Assembly (NCBI GenBank): GCA_025060055.1
Contig: JANXCK010000009.1
Location: 1 to 5,030, forward strand
DNA from: Fimbriimonadales bacterium
GTDB lineage: Bacteria; Armatimonadota; Fimbriimonadia; Fimbriimonadales; GBS-DC
Length of the DNA stretch: 5,030 nt
Direction: 5' to 3'
Below, piece after piece: positions 4,901 to 5,030 of the stretch (positions are counted from its first letter, which is position 1; each line of letters begins with the position of its first letter). The notes beneath the pieces are model-generated. The model was not told the origin of the DNA. It was given only the letters and a program-made list of their open reading frames with translations, and did no database searches. The position numbers and the translations under genes were made by a program.

Positions 4901-5030
4901 CACTTGCCTGCCAGCAGGCGGTTGACACGCCGATACTCGCCTTTGTACAGTTCGTCTTCGAGGTCGAGTCGGCGTTTGCGTGCGGGCGATTTACTCAGGA
5001 ACAGGTGGCTGTTCCCGGCTTTCTTGTGCA
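4900..5030 (-). CDS. rpmI: Large-subunit ribosomal protein bL35, 5' end outside window
   Basis: The last 42 residues and stop are present, starting HKKAGNSHLF, then LSKSPARKRRLD and ending RRVNRLLAGK. The pattern of a basic stretch with a conserved His (AGNSHL), KS.ARKRRL and a final RV..LL is that of bL35, a small 50S protein of about 65 residues. About 20 N-terminal residues are missing. Position immediately before rplT, with a 13-base gap, is the nearly universal rpmI-rplT pairing and strongly supports the call despite the short length. Confidence 0.93.
   Translation of the reverse strand, partial: HKKAGNSHLFLSKSPARKRRLDLEDELYKGEYRRVNRLLAGK

Noticed and set aside
4533..4928. Longer rplT start at 4928
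   Set aside because: It would overlap rpmI, lacks a good Shine-Dalgarno, and adds residues absent from bL20. The ATG at 4886 has both the MARVK start and AGGAGGAGG.

Overview
The window reads as bacterial chromosome with every recognisable gene on the minus strand. It is moderately GC-rich and densely coded. From right to left (the direction of transcription) the order is rpmI (5' end cut off by the window edge), rplT, pyrH, frr, uppS, a secreted parvulin-type peptidyl-prolyl isomerase/chaperone gene, and a Gfo/Idh/MocA-family oxidoreductase whose 3' end lies beyond base 1. Conserved motifs make the five housekeeping genes secure. The phylum cannot be fixed from these genes alone. The style of the intergenic hairpin repeats and the oxidoreductase subfamily suggest an Armatimonadota-like or similar free-living lineage, but this is a low-confidence inference.

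Region by region: 4900-5030 is the end of bL35, and 4533-4886 is bL20, whose Shine-Dalgarno overlaps the bL35 stop. 4248-4532 is a 285-bp gap almost filled by a nested cluster of six perfect hairpins with inverted termini. A strong -10-like hexamer then lies nine bases before the pyrH ATG. 2123-4247 holds the compact pyrH-frr-uppS run (UMP kinase, ribosome recycling factor, undecaprenyl/polyprenyl diphosphate synthase) with gaps of 14 and 11 bases. 2036-2122 is a short spacer with a small inverted repeat. 881-2035 encodes the parvulin-like protein. 587-880 is filled by five tandem 56-58-bp units, each made of two perfect hairpins. 1-572 is the N-terminal, NAD(P)-binding part of the oxidoreductase.

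Functionally, rpmI/rplT/frr serve ribosome assembly and recycling, pyrH supplies UDP for RNA and envelope precursors, uppS makes the lipid carrier for cell-wall synthesis, and the parvulin probably assists folding of exported proteins. The oxidoreductase is probably metabolic (sugar or polyol type) and unrelated to the rest.

The most unusual content is the repeat family. The array at 591-878 is a tandem amplification of the central two-hairpin module of the element at 4301-4525. That element is concentrically symmetric: its left-half hairpins carry a GCTTGG outer stem, its right-half hairpins a GCACGG outer stem, and its outermost hairpins are exact reverse complements of each other. Stems are exchanged as interchangeable outer and inner blocks with pairing preserved, which argues for selection on, or replication through, the folded form.
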